Assembly: GCA_003347645.1 (NCBI GenBank)
Contig: QDFX01000003.1
Location: 62,001 to 126,000, forward strand
DNA: 64,000 nucleotides
Source of the DNA: Rhizobiaceae bacterium CPCC 101076
Lineage (GTDB): Bacteria; Pseudomonadota; Alphaproteobacteria; Rhizobiales; Methylopilaceae
Direction: 5' to 3'
Shown here: positions 1 through 9,010 of the stretch, in pieces
Layout of the letters: each line of letters begins with the position of its first letter
Position numbering within the stretch: the first letter of the stretch is position 1
Notes under the pieces: generated by a model
Databases searched by the model: none
Told to the model about the DNA's origin: nothing
Seen by the model: only the letters and a program-made list of their open reading frames with translations
Made by a program: the position numbers and the translations under genes

Positions 1-1029
1 ACCGAGGCGCAGCGGCTCGGCATTAAGGTCGAGCCGCCATCGGTCAACACGTCAGAGGTCGAGTTCGGCGTGCATCAGGGCGCGATCCGCTATGCGCTTG
101 CTGCCGTGAAGGGCGTCGGTTCGCAGGCCGCGGCCGCGATTGTCGCTGCGCGCGGCGACACACCATTCGGGGATCTCGGTGATTTCGCCCGGAGGCTCGA
201 TCCGAAGGCGGTCAACAAACGGACGCTCGAAAGCCTGGTGCAGGCGGGGGCCTTCGACTGCCTCGAGAGGAACCGCGCGGCCGTGCTCGCGGCGCTCGAG
301 GAGATCGTCGCGATCGCGGGTCGGACGCAGGGCGAGAAGCAATCGGGTCAGGGCGGTCTTTTCGGTGGCGTCGAGCCGGAAGCGATCCGTATCCCCAAAG
401 TCGATGCCTGGCTCCCGGGCGACAGGCTGACCCGGGAATACGAGGCAATCGGGTTCTTCCTGACAGGCCACCCGCTCGACGCCTATTCAGGCCTGCTCTC
501 GCGAATGAAACTCCAGCGCTGGTCGGACTTCGTCGCCTCTGTGCGCCAGGGTGCGACCGCCGGTCGACTCGCGGCGACGGTACTGTCGCGGCAGGAGAAG
601 CGTACGAAGTCTGGCAACCGGATGGGCATCATCAAGCTGTCGGACCCGACCGGCCATTACGAGGCGATCATGTTCTCGGAGGCGCTGGCGCAGTATCGCG
701 ACATGCTGGAGCCGAACCAGTCGATCGTCGTCACGCTTCAGGCCTCAATGGAAGGCGAGGAGGTGAGGGCGCGGATCACTGGCGTCCAGCCGTTGGAGGA
801 TGCCGCCTCCAATCTCTCGCGCTCCCTTCAGGTCTTCCTGCGCGATTCCAAACCTGCGGATCTCGTCGCCAGCCGCCTGCAGAAAGGCGGCGAGAGTGAA
901 GTCAGCTTCGTGATGCTGGTCGATGGCGGCACCGAGGTTGAGATCAAGTTGCCGGGTAAATATCGGGTCTCGCCGCCGGTTGCGGCAGCGATCAAGGCTG
1001 TGCCGGGCGTGATGGACGTCGTCGGCTGA
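1..1029 (+). CDS. dnaE: DNA polymerase III subunit alpha, C-terminal part (partial)
   Basis: The reading frame is open from base 1, so the start lies outside the window; 342 residues are visible. DnaE is the replicative polymerase subunit. The visible part starts in the fingers/HhH region, with the DnaE-typical stretch IRYALAAVKGVG followed by the helix-hairpin-helix segment. The sequence FFLTGHPLDAY and the OB-fold nucleic-acid-binding domain (roughly residues 180-270 of the fragment) come next, then the short C-terminal tail. The polymerase active site is upstream and not visible. The next gene is on the opposite strand, so dnaE ends its transcription unit here. Family assignment is secure. 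Confidence 0.96.
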   Translation, partial: TEAQRLGIKVEPPSVNTSEVEFGVHQGAIRYALAAVKGVGSQAAAAIVAARGDTPFGDLGDFARRLDPKAVNKRTLESLVQAGAFDCLERNRAAVLAALEEIVAIAGRTQGEKQSGQGGLFGGVEPEAIRIPKVDAWLPGDRLTREYEAIGFFLTGHPLDAYSGLLSRMKLQRWSDFVASVRQGATAGRLAATVLSRQEKRTKSGNRMGIIKLSDPTGHYEAIMFSEALAQYRDMLEPNQSIVVTLQASMEGEEVRARITGVQPLEDAASNLSRSLQVFLRDSKPADLVASRLQKGGESEVSFVMLVDGGTEVEIKLPGKYRVSPPVAAAIKAVPGVMDVVG

Positions 1030-1036
1030 TCTCCCG

Positions 1037-1408
1037 CTATTCCTCGGTGATCTCGACGCGATCCGGGTAGAAGGCGAGGTGGCTTTCAATCGGCGCGACG
1101 GCCTCGTACGGCTTTTCGTATGTCCAGACGGCATTGGCGGCGCCCGCTCCCAGCAGAGGGACGCTGAAATAGGATGCATCGCCCTTATACGGGCAATAGG
1201 TCGCGTGAGCGGTGCGTTCGAGGAGAGTCATGTTTACATCCTTGCGAGGAATGTAGTGGACAGGGGGATAACTCGCTTCCCGAAGGACGAGCGTGGCACG
1301 GCTGTCGGCTATGATTCTGCCGTCGGACTTCACGATGACTCGGCCCTTGTACGGCTCGATGGTTATCGGGTGATCTGCGCTCGGGATTCGGATTTCCTTG
1401 ACGGCCAT
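1037..1408 (-). CDS. DUF427 domain protein
   Basis: This is a 123-residue protein of the DUF427 family (small beta-rich proteins of unknown function, common in Alphaproteobacteria and Actinobacteria). Family signs are a central [10 protein letters not shown] segment and the [12 protein letters not shown] stretch that follows. There is no signal peptide or membrane segment, so it is probably cytoplasmic. It is convergent with dnaE (7-base gap) and divergent from rpsB, and so is probably transcribed alone. The gene does not belong to the conserved rpsB operon, and its position here gives no clue to its job. Confidence 0.85.
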   Translation of the reverse strand: MAVKEIRIPSADHPITIEPYKGRVIVKSDGRIIADSRATLVLREASYPPVHYIPRKDVNMTLLERTAHATYCPYKGDASYFSVPLLGAGAANAVWTYEKPYEAVAPIESHLAFYPDRVEITEE

Positions 1409-1520
1409 CGTGGCCTCCGCGATTTGTTGGTCGCCATCAGATCGTGACGGTCTTCGGGCTTCGCCAGCACCGGAGGTTGAAAACGTCGTTTACGGCAGGA
1501 ACAAATGCGGTCTTTCCGCC

Positions 1521-1548
1521 TTGCCCTTCCGGTTCGCTTCCCCTATAA
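1521..1548 (+). promoter_or_regulatory. candidate promoter of the rpsB-tsf operon
   Basis: A TTGCCC hexamer at 1521-1526 and TATAAG at 1543-1548, spaced by 16 bases, resemble a housekeeping alphaproteobacterial promoter. They lie about 105 bases before the rpsB start, leaving an untranslated leader. The assignment rests on pattern only. Confidence 0.4.
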
Positions 1549-1652
1549 GCGCGCCCATTCCACACGCGGACTTTCGCATTCGATTGCGATCCGGTGCCTT
1601 GTCCTTCGGGAAGAGGTCACGTCCGCGGCGGCTATCAACCGGAGAATTGCAA

Positions 1653-2660
1653 ATGGCACTTCCTGACGTAAACCTGCGTTCGCTCCTCGAAGCGGGCGTT
1701 CATTTCGGCCACCAGGCCCACCGCTGGAACCCGAAAATGGCTCCGTTCATTTTCGGCACCCGCAACAACATTCACATTCTCGATCTCGCGCAGACGGTTC
1801 CGCTTCTGAACCAGGCACTGCAGCAGATATCGGACACCGTCGCCAAGGGCGGTCGCGTGCTGCTCGTCGGCACGAAGCGCCAGGCCCAGGATCCGGTGGC
1901 CGATGCCGCGCGTCGCTCGGCGCAGTACTACGTCAATTCGCGTTGGCTCGGCGGCATGCTGACCAACTGGAAGACGATCTCCCACTCGATCCAGCGCCTC
2001 CGCAAACTTGAGGAAGTGCTCTCGGGCGAAGGCCAGGGCTTCACCAAAAAGGAGCGCCTGACGCTGTCGCGGGAGAAGGAGAAGCTGGACCGCGCGCTCG
2101 GCGGCATCCGCGATATGGGCGGCCTGCCGGACCTGATCTTCATCATCGACACCAACAAGGAAGCGATCGCGATCCAGGAGGCCAAGCGCCTCAACATCCC
2201 GGTTGCCGCTCTCGTCGATTCGAACTGCGATCCGGACGGCATCACCTATCCGATCCCGGGCAATGACGACGCTGGCCGCGCGCTTGTCCTGATCTGCGAT
2301 CTCGTCGCCCGTGCCGCGATCGACGGCATCGGTCGTGCTCAGGGCCGCTCGGGCATGGATCTCGGCGCCGCCGAGGAGCCTGTGATCATGGAGACGCTTC
2401 CGGCCGCGACGTCGGACCTCGAAGTTCCGGCCGAGTCCTACGAGAAGCTTGCCGCTCCCCGTGGCGCTCCGGACGACCTGACCAAGCTTTCCGGCGTTGG
2501 TCCGCAGCTCGAGAAGAAGCTGAACGATTACGGCATCTTCCACTACTGGCAGCTCGCTGCCATGACCCCGGCCGATGCCGAGGCCGCCGAAGCCGACCTG
2601 AAGGCCGGCGGACGCCTCGAAGGCTGGGTGTCGCAGTCGCGTGAACTCGCGACGGCATAA
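1653..2660 (+). CDS. rpsB: 30S ribosomal protein S2 with C-terminal extension
   Basis: S2 is a small-subunit ribosomal protein bound near the 16S rRNA platform. The 335-residue product begins [19 protein letters not shown] and carries the S2 signatures [20 protein letters not shown] and [20 protein letters not shown] chose the ATG at 1653 because it follows a GGAGA ribosome-binding site at 1641-1645; the frame is open further upstream but without S2 similarity. The E. coli protein is about 240 residues, and the extra C-terminal part includes a helix-hairpin-helix-like segment ([12 protein letters not shown]) near residue 280. Such extensions are known in alphaproteobacterial S2. It is followed by tsf, the usual partner. 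Confidence 0.97.
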   Translation: MALPDVNLRSLLEAGVHFGHQAHRWNPKMAPFIFGTRNNIHILDLAQTVPLLNQALQQISDTVAKGGRVLLVGTKRQAQDPVADAARRSAQYYVNSRWLGGMLTNWKTISHSIQRLRKLEEVLSGEGQGFTKKERLTLSREKEKLDRALGGIRDMGGLPDLIFIIDTNKEAIAIQEAKRLNIPVAALVDSNCDPDGITYPIPGNDDAGRALVLICDLVARAAIDGIGRAQGRSGMDLGAAEEPVIMETLPAATSDLEVPAESYEKLAAPRGAPDDLTKLSGVGPQLEKKLNDYGIFHYWQLAAMTPADAEAAEADLKAGGRLEGWVSQSRELATA

Positions 2661-2668
2661 TCATTGAA

Positions 2669-2700
2669 ACGGCGCGATTCTCGCGGATCGCGCCGTCCTT
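2669..2700 (+). terminator. hairpin between rpsB and tsf
   Basis: A perfect 10-bp stem (2669-2678 with 2687-2696, 8-base loop) lies 8 bases after the rpsB stop and is followed by a weak pyrimidine tract. A partial terminator or processing hairpin here would set the S2 to EF-Ts ratio. The uridine run is too poor for a full terminator. Confidence 0.6.
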
Positions 2701-2727
2701 CCGCTTAAAGATCGTACGAGGAAGAAG

Positions 2728-3651
2728 ATGGCGAACATCACCGCTGCCATGGTGAAGGAGCTGCGCGACAAGACCGCGGCTGGCATGATGGATTGTAAGG
2801 CCGCGTTGGCCGAGACCGACGGTGATATGGAAGCCGCGATCGACTGGCTGCGCAAGAAGGGCCTCGCCAAGGCCGCGAAGAAGGCCGGTCGCATCGCTGC
2901 CGAGGGTCTCGTCGCCGTCGAATCCTCGGGCAAGACCGCGACCGCTCTCGAAGTGAACTCCGAGACGGACTTCGTTGCACGCAATCCGGATTTCCAGGGC
3001 TTCGTCCGCGAGGCGGCCAAGGTCGCGCTCAACGGTGACGGCACCGTCGAGGCCCTCGAGGCTGCTCACTTCCCGGGTGGCAAGGTCTCGATCAAGGACA
3101 CCCTCAACGAGCTGATCGCCACGATCGGCGAGAACATGAATATCCGCCGCACGACCAAGCTGACGGTGGCCGACGGCGTTATTGCGAGCTACGTCCACGG
3201 CGCCGTGACCGAAGGTCTCGGCCGGATCGGTGTGCTGATCGCGCTGGAATCGAAGGGCGATGTCGAGAAACTTTCGGCTCTTGGCCGCAATATCGCGATG
3301 CACGTCGCGGCGATGAGCCCGACCGCTGTCGATCCTTCTGGTATCGATGCTGGCACGCTCGAGCGCGAGAAGGCGATCCTTCTTGAAAAGCACCAGGGCA
3401 AGCCTGCTAACGTGCAGGAGAAGATCGTCGAATCGGGTCTCAAGAGCTACTACAAGGAAGTGGTTCTTCTTGAGCAGGCCTATGTTCACGACGGCTCCAA
3501 ATCCGTCGGCCAGGTCCTGAAGGAAGCCGAGTCCAGCGTCGGCGCCCCGGTGAAGCTCACCGGAATGGTGCGTTATGCGCTGGGCGAAGGCATCGAGAAG
3601 GAAGAAACCGACTTCGCCGCCGAGGTCGCTGCGGCAAGCGGAGTACGCTGA
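2728..3651 (+). CDS. tsf: elongation factor Ts
   Basis: EF-Ts is the guanine nucleotide exchange factor that regenerates EF-Tu-GTP in the cytoplasm. The 307-residue product has the N-terminal UBA-like domain with the signature [16 protein letters not shown] (residues 11-26). The second signature [11 protein letters not shown] lies around residue 80, followed by the dimerisation domains. Length fits the family. The start ATG at 2728 follows a GAGGAAG site at 2718-2724. It is the second gene of the rpsB-tsf-pyrH-frr translation cluster, with 67 bases after rpsB. Confidence 0.97.
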   Translation: MANITAAMVKELRDKTAAGMMDCKAALAETDGDMEAAIDWLRKKGLAKAAKKAGRIAAEGLVAVESSGKTATALEVNSETDFVARNPDFQGFVREAAKVALNGDGTVEALEAAHFPGGKVSIKDTLNELIATIGENMNIRRTTKLTVADGVIASYVHGAVTEGLGRIGVLIALESKGDVEKLSALGRNIAMHVAAMSPTAVDPSGIDAGTLEREKAILLEKHQGKPANVQEKIVESGLKSYYKEVVLLEQAYVHDGSKSVGQVLKEAESSVGAPVKLTGMVRYALGEGIEKEETDFAAEVAAASGVR

Positions 3652-3674
3652 AACGCCGTAGAGGAGGGGATCAG

Positions 3675-4391
3675 ATGGCGAAACCGCTTTACCGGCGAGT
3701 ACTCGTCAAGATCTCAGGCGAAGCGCTGATGGGTAGCGCCGGGTTCGGTCTGGACCCGGCGACAGTCGACCGTATTTCCAAGGAAATCATCGATCTCCGC
3801 GCCCAGGGCGTCGAGGTTGCGCTCGTCGTCGGCGGCGGCAATATCTTCCGCGGCGTCCAGGTCGCGGCGAGCGGCATCGACCGCGCGACCGGCGACTACA
3901 TGGGCATGCTCGCCACCGTGATGAACGCGATGGCGCTCGGTGCCTCGATCGAACGCCATGGCGAGACGGCGCGAGTCATGTCGGCGCTTGAGATGCCGGC
4001 GATCTGCGAGACCTTCTCGCGGCCGAAGGCACTTCGCCATTTCGACCAAGGTCATGTGATGATCTTCGCCGCGGGCACCGGCAATCCGTTCTTCACGACA
4101 GACACGGCCGCCGCCCTGCGGGCCGCCGAAATGCGCTGCGAAGTCCTGCTCAAGGCGACGAATGTCGATGGCGTCTACACGGCGGACCCGAAAAAGGACC
4201 CGAGCGCCAGGCGCTACGACAGATTGAGCTTCGACGAGGCGCTGGCGCGAGACCTCAAGGTCATGGACGCGGCCGCCTTCGCGCTTGCCCGCGAGAATGG
4301 TATTCCGATAATCGTCTTCTCGATCCACGAGCCGAATTCGATCGTGGCTGCCGTTATGGGCACGGGACGGGGCACGCTCGTCGGCGCCTGA
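3675..4391 (+). CDS. pyrH: UMP kinase
   Basis: PyrH phosphorylates UMP to UDP with ATP and commits uridylate to UTP/CTP and nucleotide-sugar synthesis. The 238-residue product has the amino-acid-kinase fold. Visible features are the N-terminal KISGEALMG motif, the glycine-rich VVGGGNIFRG loop (around residue 52), the FAAGTGNPFFTTDTAAALRA substrate/ATP region (around 130) and VDGVYTADP near 165. A strong GAGGAGGGG ribosome-binding site lies at 3661-3669. The family is usually a hexamer regulated by GTP and UTP. It follows tsf by 23 bases, the standard order. Confidence 0.96.
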   Translation: MAKPLYRRVLVKISGEALMGSAGFGLDPATVDRISKEIIDLRAQGVEVALVVGGGNIFRGVQVAASGIDRATGDYMGMLATVMNAMALGASIERHGETARVMSALEMPAICETFSRPKALRHFDQGHVMIFAAGTGNPFFTTDTAAALRAAEMRCEVLLKATNVDGVYTADPKKDPSARRYDRLSFDEALARDLKVMDAAAFALARENGIPIIVFSIHEPNSIVAAVMGTGRGTLVGA

Positions 4392-4433
4392 GTTTTAGAG
4401 CGCGGAAATGCGCCGAGCTTTATGGGAATCATC

Positions 4434-4994
4434 ATGTCTTCCGCTTTCGACCTGGCCGAACTGAAGCGTCGCATGCAGGGCGCGCTGTCTGTTCTGAAGA
4501 CCGAACTGAGCGGCCTTCGCACCGGCCGCGCATCGGTAAATCTGCTCGACCCGATCAATGTCGATGCCTATGGCTCGCACATGCCGCTCAATCAGGTCGC
4601 TTCGGTCACCGTCCCGGAGTCGCGGATGTTGAACGTCCAGGTCTGGGATCGGTCCATGGTCGGTGCCGTCGAACGCGCGATTCGCGAGGCCAATCTCGGC
4701 CTCAATCCGATCACTGAAGGACAGCTTCTTCGGATCCCGATTCCGGAGTTGAATGCCGAACGCCGCGCCGAATTGGTCAAAGTTGGCCACAAATATGCAG
4801 AGCAGGCACGGATCGCGGTGCGTCATGTCCGCCGCGACGGTCTCGATCTTCTCAAGAAGCTCGAGAAGGATGGTGACATGACCGAGGACGATCAGCGCCG
4901 AGAGGCGGACCAGGTTCAGAAGGCGACCGATCAGTGCATCGCTGAGATCGACCAGCTGATGGCCGCCAAGGAAAAAGAGATCACCCAGGTCTGA
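4434..4994 (+). CDS. frr: ribosome recycling factor
   Basis: RRF, with EF-G, splits post-termination ribosomes. The 186-residue product (from the ATG at 4434) matches the family length of about 185. Signatures are [14 protein letters not shown] and the C-terminal coiled-coil [16 protein letters not shown], a classic RRF motif. An in-frame ATG at 4422 would add MGII; I prefer 4434 because of the family length and the GGGAA just before it. It completes the rpsB-tsf-pyrH-frr cluster, 42 bases after pyrH. Confidence 0.95.
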   Translation: MSSAFDLAELKRRMQGALSVLKTELSGLRTGRASVNLLDPINVDAYGSHMPLNQVASVTVPESRMLNVQVWDRSMVGAVERAIREANLGLNPITEGQLLRIPIPELNAERRAELVKVGHKYAEQARIAVRHVRRDGLDLLKKLEKDGDMTEDDQRREADQVQKATDQCIAEIDQLMAAKEKEITQV

Positions 4995-5017
4995 CGCGAG
5001 GAGCGTGGACGAAGCGG

Positions 5018-5782
5018 ATGAACGCAATCGAACGCAGAGCATTGGCTGAAGCCGCCTCCACGGGGGGCGGCTTTGTCGTGCCTGCACATGTCGCGATCAT
5101 CATGGATGGCAACGGCCGGTGGGCCGCCGCGCGCGGGCTGCCGCGTGTCGAGGGACATCGGCGCGGTGTCGAGGCGGTACGCGCGACGGTGCGGGCCGCG
5201 GGCGAACTCGGTATTCGGGTGCTCACTCTCTATTCCTTCTCCAAGGAGAACTGGAGCCGGCCGAAGAGCGAAATCTTCGACCTGATGAACCTTCTTCGCC
5301 GTTTCGTGCGTGAGGATCTGGCCGAGTTGCATCGTGCCGGCGTCCGCGTTCGCATCATTGGCGAACGCGACACGCTCGATGCGGACATCTGCTCCCTTAT
5401 CGAGGAGTGCGAAAGCCTGACGCGCGACAATACCGGGCTGACGCTGGTCGTCGCGTTCAACTACGGATCGCGCCAGGAGATGGCGCGTGCGGCTCAGTGC
5501 GTGGCAATGGACGTCGCTGCGGGCCGGCTGAAAGCCGAAGAAGTCACTCCCGATCATTTCAGCACTCGGCTCGACACCGCCGGCCTGCCGGACCCCGATC
5601 TGGTGATCCGCACCAGCGGCGAGCAGCGGCTGTCGAACTTCCTGCTCTGGCAGGCCGCCTATGCGGAGTTCGTTTTTCTGCCGATCCACTGGCCGGAATT
5701 CAACCGCGAAGCGCTCGAGCGCGCGTTGATCGAATTCTCGGGCCGTGAGCGCCGGTTCGGTGGGTTGGAAAGCCGTTCGTGA
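5018..5782 (+). CDS. uppS: isoprenyl transferase (undecaprenyl diphosphate synthase)
   Basis: This cis-prenyltransferase condenses isopentenyl diphosphate onto farnesyl diphosphate to make the undecaprenyl carrier used for peptidoglycan, O-antigen and glucan synthesis. In the 254-residue product, [13 protein letters not shown] (around residue 25) holds the catalytic Asp and phosphate-binding Asn/Gly/Arg. [12 protein letters not shown] follows, and [19 protein letters not shown] with FLPIHWPEF forms the C-terminal signature. It starts 24 bases after frr and overlaps cdsA by 4 bases, which implies translational coupling. Confidence 0.95.
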   Translation: MNAIERRALAEAASTGGGFVVPAHVAIIMDGNGRWAAARGLPRVEGHRRGVEAVRATVRAAGELGIRVLTLYSFSKENWSRPKSEIFDLMNLLRRFVREDLAELHRAGVRVRIIGERDTLDADICSLIEECESLTRDNTGLTLVVAFNYGSRQEMARAAQCVAMDVAAGRLKAEEVTPDHFSTRLDTAGLPDPDLVIRTSGEQRLSNFLLWQAAYAEFVFLPIHWPEFNREALERALIEFSGRERRFGGLESRS

Positions 5783-6474
5783 AGAAACCCGCCACGTTCA
5801 GAGGTGCTTCCGAACTTAAACTACGGATCATATCTGGCGTCGTGCTGGCCGCCATCGCCCTGTTCGTCGCCTGGGCCGGCGGAGCCCTGATCGTTCTGTT
5901 CTGGGGCGCGGCAGCAATCGGCCTTCTCGTGGAGTGGTGGAAGGTGACCAAACGTTCGGTCGCCTGGCTCGTCCCGGGAATGATCTACGCCGGCGTTGCG
6001 TTCGCTAGCCCTGTGCTGCTCAGGCTGGACGCTGCCTGGGGTCTGCCTGCCTTGCTTTGGTTGTTCGCCATCGTGTGGGGCAGTGACGTTTTTGCCTATA
6101 TCTGCGGTCGTTTGATCGGCGGCCCGAAACTCTGGCCGCGTGTGTCGCCCAAAAAGACATGGGCCGGGTTCATCGGCGGGACCGCGTTTGCGATCGCGGC
6201 CGGGTCGATGATTGCCTGGCTCGCTGGCGTAGCCTGGATTTTGCCCGTGTCGATCGTGAGTTTCTTCGCGGCCACCGCTTCCCAGGGCGGAGATCTCCTC
6301 GAGTCCTCCATCAAACGCTCATTCGGTGTAAAGGACAGCGGCAGCCTCATTCCCGGGCACGGCGGATTGATGGACAGGCTGGACGGCTTTGTGGCAGCTG
6401 GAGCCCTTGCGTTGGCGGTTGGCGTCTGGCGGGGAGGGGTGGCCCATGCCGGGCAGGGCCTTTTGGTTTGGTGA
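5779..6474 (+). CDS. cdsA: phosphatidate cytidylyltransferase
   Basis: CdsA makes CDP-diacylglycerol from CTP and phosphatidate at the inner membrane, the precursor for all phospholipids, including the phosphatidylcholine made by Pcs at 61959. The product is 231 residues and very hydrophobic. The family signature is intact: [12 protein letters not shown], then [10 protein letters not shown] and the C-terminal [19 protein letters not shown]. It is shorter than the E. coli enzyme (about 285) because N-terminal membrane spans are fewer. The start is GTG, overlapping the uppS stop as GTGA. The gene sits in its usual place between uppS and dxr. Confidence 0.93.
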   Translation: MKKPATFRGASELKLRIISGVVLAAIALFVAWAGGALIVLFWGAAAIGLLVEWWKVTKRSVAWLVPGMIYAGVAFASPVLLRLDAAWGLPALLWLFAIVWGSDVFAYICGRLIGGPKLWPRVSPKKTWAGFIGGTAFAIAAGSMIAWLAGVAWILPVSIVSFFAATASQGGDLLESSIKRSFGVKDSGSLIPGHGGLMDRLDGFVAAGALALAVGVWRGGVAHAGQGLLVW

Positions 6475-6478
6475 CGAG

Positions 6479-7678
6479 ATGACTGAAATTTCTTCAACCC
6501 CCCGCAGCGTGACCGTCCTCGGCGTTACCGGATCGATCGGCCGCTCCACGGTCGATCTGCTTCTGGCTGAGCCTCATCGCTACGACGTCGAGGCCGTGGT
6601 GTCGGGAAACGATGTCACAGCGCTCGCCAACAATGCCAAGCAGTTGAAGGCCAAGCTCGCGGTCGTCGCGGATCCGGCAAAGTACCAGGCGCTCAAGGAT
6701 CTGCTCGCCGGCAGCGGCATCGAGGTCGCTGCGGGCGATGACGCCATGGCCGAGGCTGCCTCCCGGCCGGTCGACTGGACAATGGGTGCCATCGCCGGCA
6801 CCGCTGGCCTGCGTCCGACGATCGCCGCCGTCCGGCGTGGCGGCATGATCGCGCTGGCGAACAAGGAATGCCTCGTCTGCGCTGGCGATGCCTTCATGCG
6901 GGAGGCCGAGGAATCGGGCGCGGAAGTGCTGCCGGTCGACTCTGAGCACAACGCGATCTGCCAAGCGCTGATGGCCGGCAAGGCGGACGAAGTCTCCAAG
7001 ATCATCCTGACCGCTTCGGGCGGACCGTTCCGCACCTGGAGCAAGGAAGACATCGCGCGCGCCAAGCCGGAAAACGCCCTGAAACATCCGACCTGGTCGA
7101 TGGGCCGGAAGGTGACGATCGATTCCGCGAGCCTGATGAACAAGGGCCTGGAACTGATCGAGGCGCACCACCTGTTCAAGGTCGGGCTCGACAAGCTCGA
7201 CGTGCTCGTCCATCCGCAATCGGTCGTCCACGGTATCGTCAACTGGTCTGACGGATCCGTCGTTGCCGGTCTCGCGCCGGCCGATATGCGCGTGCCGATC
7301 GCGCATTGCCTTGGCTGGCCGGTTCGGCTGTCGACCCATGTGACGCCGCTCGATCTGGCAAAGGTCGGAACGCTGACGTTCGAGCCGGCTGACGAAGACC
7401 GCTTCCCCGCGCTGCGTCTCGCCAAGGCCGCATTGGCCGAGGGGGGCGGTGCTCCGACCGTACTGAATGCGGCAAACGAGATCGCCGTCGCGGCCTTCCT
7501 TGAGCACGGCCTCGATTTCTCCGGAATTCCGGCGCTTGTGGAGACCGTACTGGACAAGGCCAAGGGCGAAGGACTGGTCAGGGCGCCGCAATCCGTAGAG
7601 GATGCACTTAACCTTGATCGCGAAGCGCGGCGGATTGCACTTGCCAGTCTTAAGAGACCGATAGCACATGCTATCTGA
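6479..7678 (+). CDS. dxr: 1-deoxy-D-xylulose 5-phosphate reductoisomerase
   Basis: DXR converts DXP to MEP with NADPH, the committed step of the non-mevalonate isoprenoid pathway that feeds UppS. The product is 399 residues. The NADPH-binding loop GVTGSIGRST is at 15-24. ANKECLVCAGD and VDSEHNAICQAL give the metal- and substrate-binding residues, and the MNKGLELIEAHHLF helix follows. I start it at the ATG at 6479, 4 bases after the cdsA stop; the frame is open upstream, but that part only overlaps cdsA. The ribosome-binding site is weak, consistent with coupling to cdsA. Confidence 0.96.
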   Translation: MTEISSTPRSVTVLGVTGSIGRSTVDLLLAEPHRYDVEAVVSGNDVTALANNAKQLKAKLAVVADPAKYQALKDLLAGSGIEVAAGDDAMAEAASRPVDWTMGAIAGTAGLRPTIAAVRRGGMIALANKECLVCAGDAFMREAEESGAEVLPVDSEHNAICQALMAGKADEVSKIILTASGGPFRTWSKEDIARAKPENALKHPTWSMGRKVTIDSASLMNKGLELIEAHHLFKVGLDKLDVLVHPQSVVHGIVNWSDGSVVAGLAPADMRVPIAHCLGWPVRLSTHVTPLDLAKVGTLTFEPADEDRFPALRLAKAALAEGGGAPTVLNAANEIAVAAFLEHGLDFSGIPALVETVLDKAKGEGLVRAPQSVEDALNLDREARRIALASLKRPIAHAI

Positions 7679-7710
7679 TAGTCGGCCGGCCGAAGCATGG
7701 AAGTGAGACG

Positions 7711-8850
7711 ATGATCGAAAGCGTTTTTGCATTCGGCCAGGGAGCTCTGGGCTACATAGTCCCGTTCCTGCTGGTCCTGACCGTCGTCATCTTTTTCCAT
7801 GAGCTTGGACATTTCTTGGTCGCTCGCTGGTGTGGCGTCCGGGTGCTGGCGTTTTCGCTCGGTTTCGGTCCCGAGATCATCGGCTTCAACGACCGCCATG
7901 GAACCCGCTGGCGCCTCGCGCTGATTCCGCTGGGCGGCTATGTGAAGTTCTACGGCGACGAGAACGCGGCGAGCGCGCCGGACCGCGATAAGCTGGCCTC
8001 CATGGCCGCGCGCGACCGCGAGGTCAGTTTCTACGGGCAGTCGGTCGGCAAGCGTGCCGCGATCGTCGCGGCCGGCCCGATCGCCAATTTCATTCTCGCC
8101 ATCGTCATTTTCGCGATGACATTCTGGCTGCTCGGCCGTCCAGTGACAGAGGCGCGTGTCGACGCCGTTCAGCCGAACAGCGCCGCGGAACGCGCCGGCT
8201 TCCAGCCGAACGACGTGATAGTGTCGATCAATGGCGGACATATCGAGAGCTTCTCCGATATGCAGCGCATCGTCAGCATCAGCGCCGAGCAGCAATTGCG
8301 CTTCGAAGTGCGCCGCGGGGAGCAGACGATCCCGTTGACGGCCGTTCCGGAGCTGCAGGAGAAAAAAGACTCGTTCGGACAGGTACACCGGGTCGGGATT
8401 CTGGGAATCACCCGATCCGCCGATGCGTCTCAGGTTAAGCACCAGAGCTACAATATCGGTCAGGCCTTCGTCGCGGCGACTGAGGAGACCTGGTTCGTGG
8501 TCGAGCGGACGCTGGGCTATATCGGTGGCGTGGTGACCGGCCGCGAGAAGGCCGACCAATTGTCGGGTCCGATTCGCATCGCTCAGGTGTCCGGACAGGC
8601 CGCGCAAATCGGTATCGACGTCGTGATCAATCTCGCGGCGGTGCTGTCGATTTCGATCGGCCTTCTGAACCTCTTCCCGATCCCTCTGCTCGATGGCGGG
8701 CATCTTCTCTATTACGCCATCGAAGCCCTTCGCGGCCGGCCGCTCAGCGACCGCACTCAGGAATTCGGCTTTCGAATTGGGATCGCGCTCGTGCTGAGTC
8801 TGATGCTGTTCGCGACCTGGAATGACATCATCCATCTCACGACGCTGTGA
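7711..8850 (+). CDS. rseP: site-2 intramembrane metalloprotease RseP
   Basis: RseP cleaves membrane-embedded substrates such as anti-sigma factors and remnant signal peptides. The product is 379 residues. The zinc motif HELGH is at 30-34 in the first membrane span. One PDZ domain lies around 135-210 (core AERAGFQPNDVIVSING), and the second active-site segment LNLFPIPLLDGGH is near 315. E. coli RseP has two PDZ domains and about 450 residues, so this is the shorter single-PDZ form. It lies between dxr and bamA, as is usual, and is a plausible second protease for the anti-sigma factor encoded at 46797. Confidence 0.94.
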   Translation: MIESVFAFGQGALGYIVPFLLVLTVVIFFHELGHFLVARWCGVRVLAFSLGFGPEIIGFNDRHGTRWRLALIPLGGYVKFYGDENAASAPDRDKLASMAARDREVSFYGQSVGKRAAIVAAGPIANFILAIVIFAMTFWLLGRPVTEARVDAVQPNSAAERAGFQPNDVIVSINGGHIESFSDMQRIVSISAEQQLRFEVRRGEQTIPLTAVPELQEKKDSFGQVHRVGILGITRSADASQVKHQSYNIGQAFVAATEETWFVVERTLGYIGGVVTGREKADQLSGPIRIAQVSGQAAQIGIDVVINLAAVLSISIGLLNLFPIPLLDGGHLLYYAIEALRGRPLSDRTQEFGFRIGIALVLSLMLFATWNDIIHLTTL

Positions 8851-9010
8851 CGGGCCGTGGCTCCCGCGCCACGCCGGCCGGGAAAGGCGCGTAAACCGGG
8901 GCGAAAACATTTGCCCCGGACTGGAAAGCGGTTAGAAGCGATTGGCAGAACGGTGGGAATCTGCCGACCCAGGTGGGGACCTGGGCTGCCGTAAAGAGGG
9001 TCAGGACCGC
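8851..9010 (+). other. structured 5' leader of bamA
   Basis: The 160 bases between rseP and bamA hold three hairpins in a row: CCGGGGC (8896-8902) with GCCCCGG (8913-8919), GGCAGA (8944-8949) with TCTGCC (8960-8965), and CCCAGGT (8968-8974) with ACCTGGG (8979-8985, 4-base loop). None is followed by a uridine run. The ribosome-binding site GAGGGTCAGG comes right after. They may act on mRNA stability or translation. Confidence 0.5.

Noticed and set aside
6580-8910. Very long open frame on the minus strand opposite dxr and rseP
   Set aside because: Both plus-strand genes are clear conserved enzymes; the antisense frame is Arg/Asp/Ser-rich, has no domain, and results from high-GC codon use.
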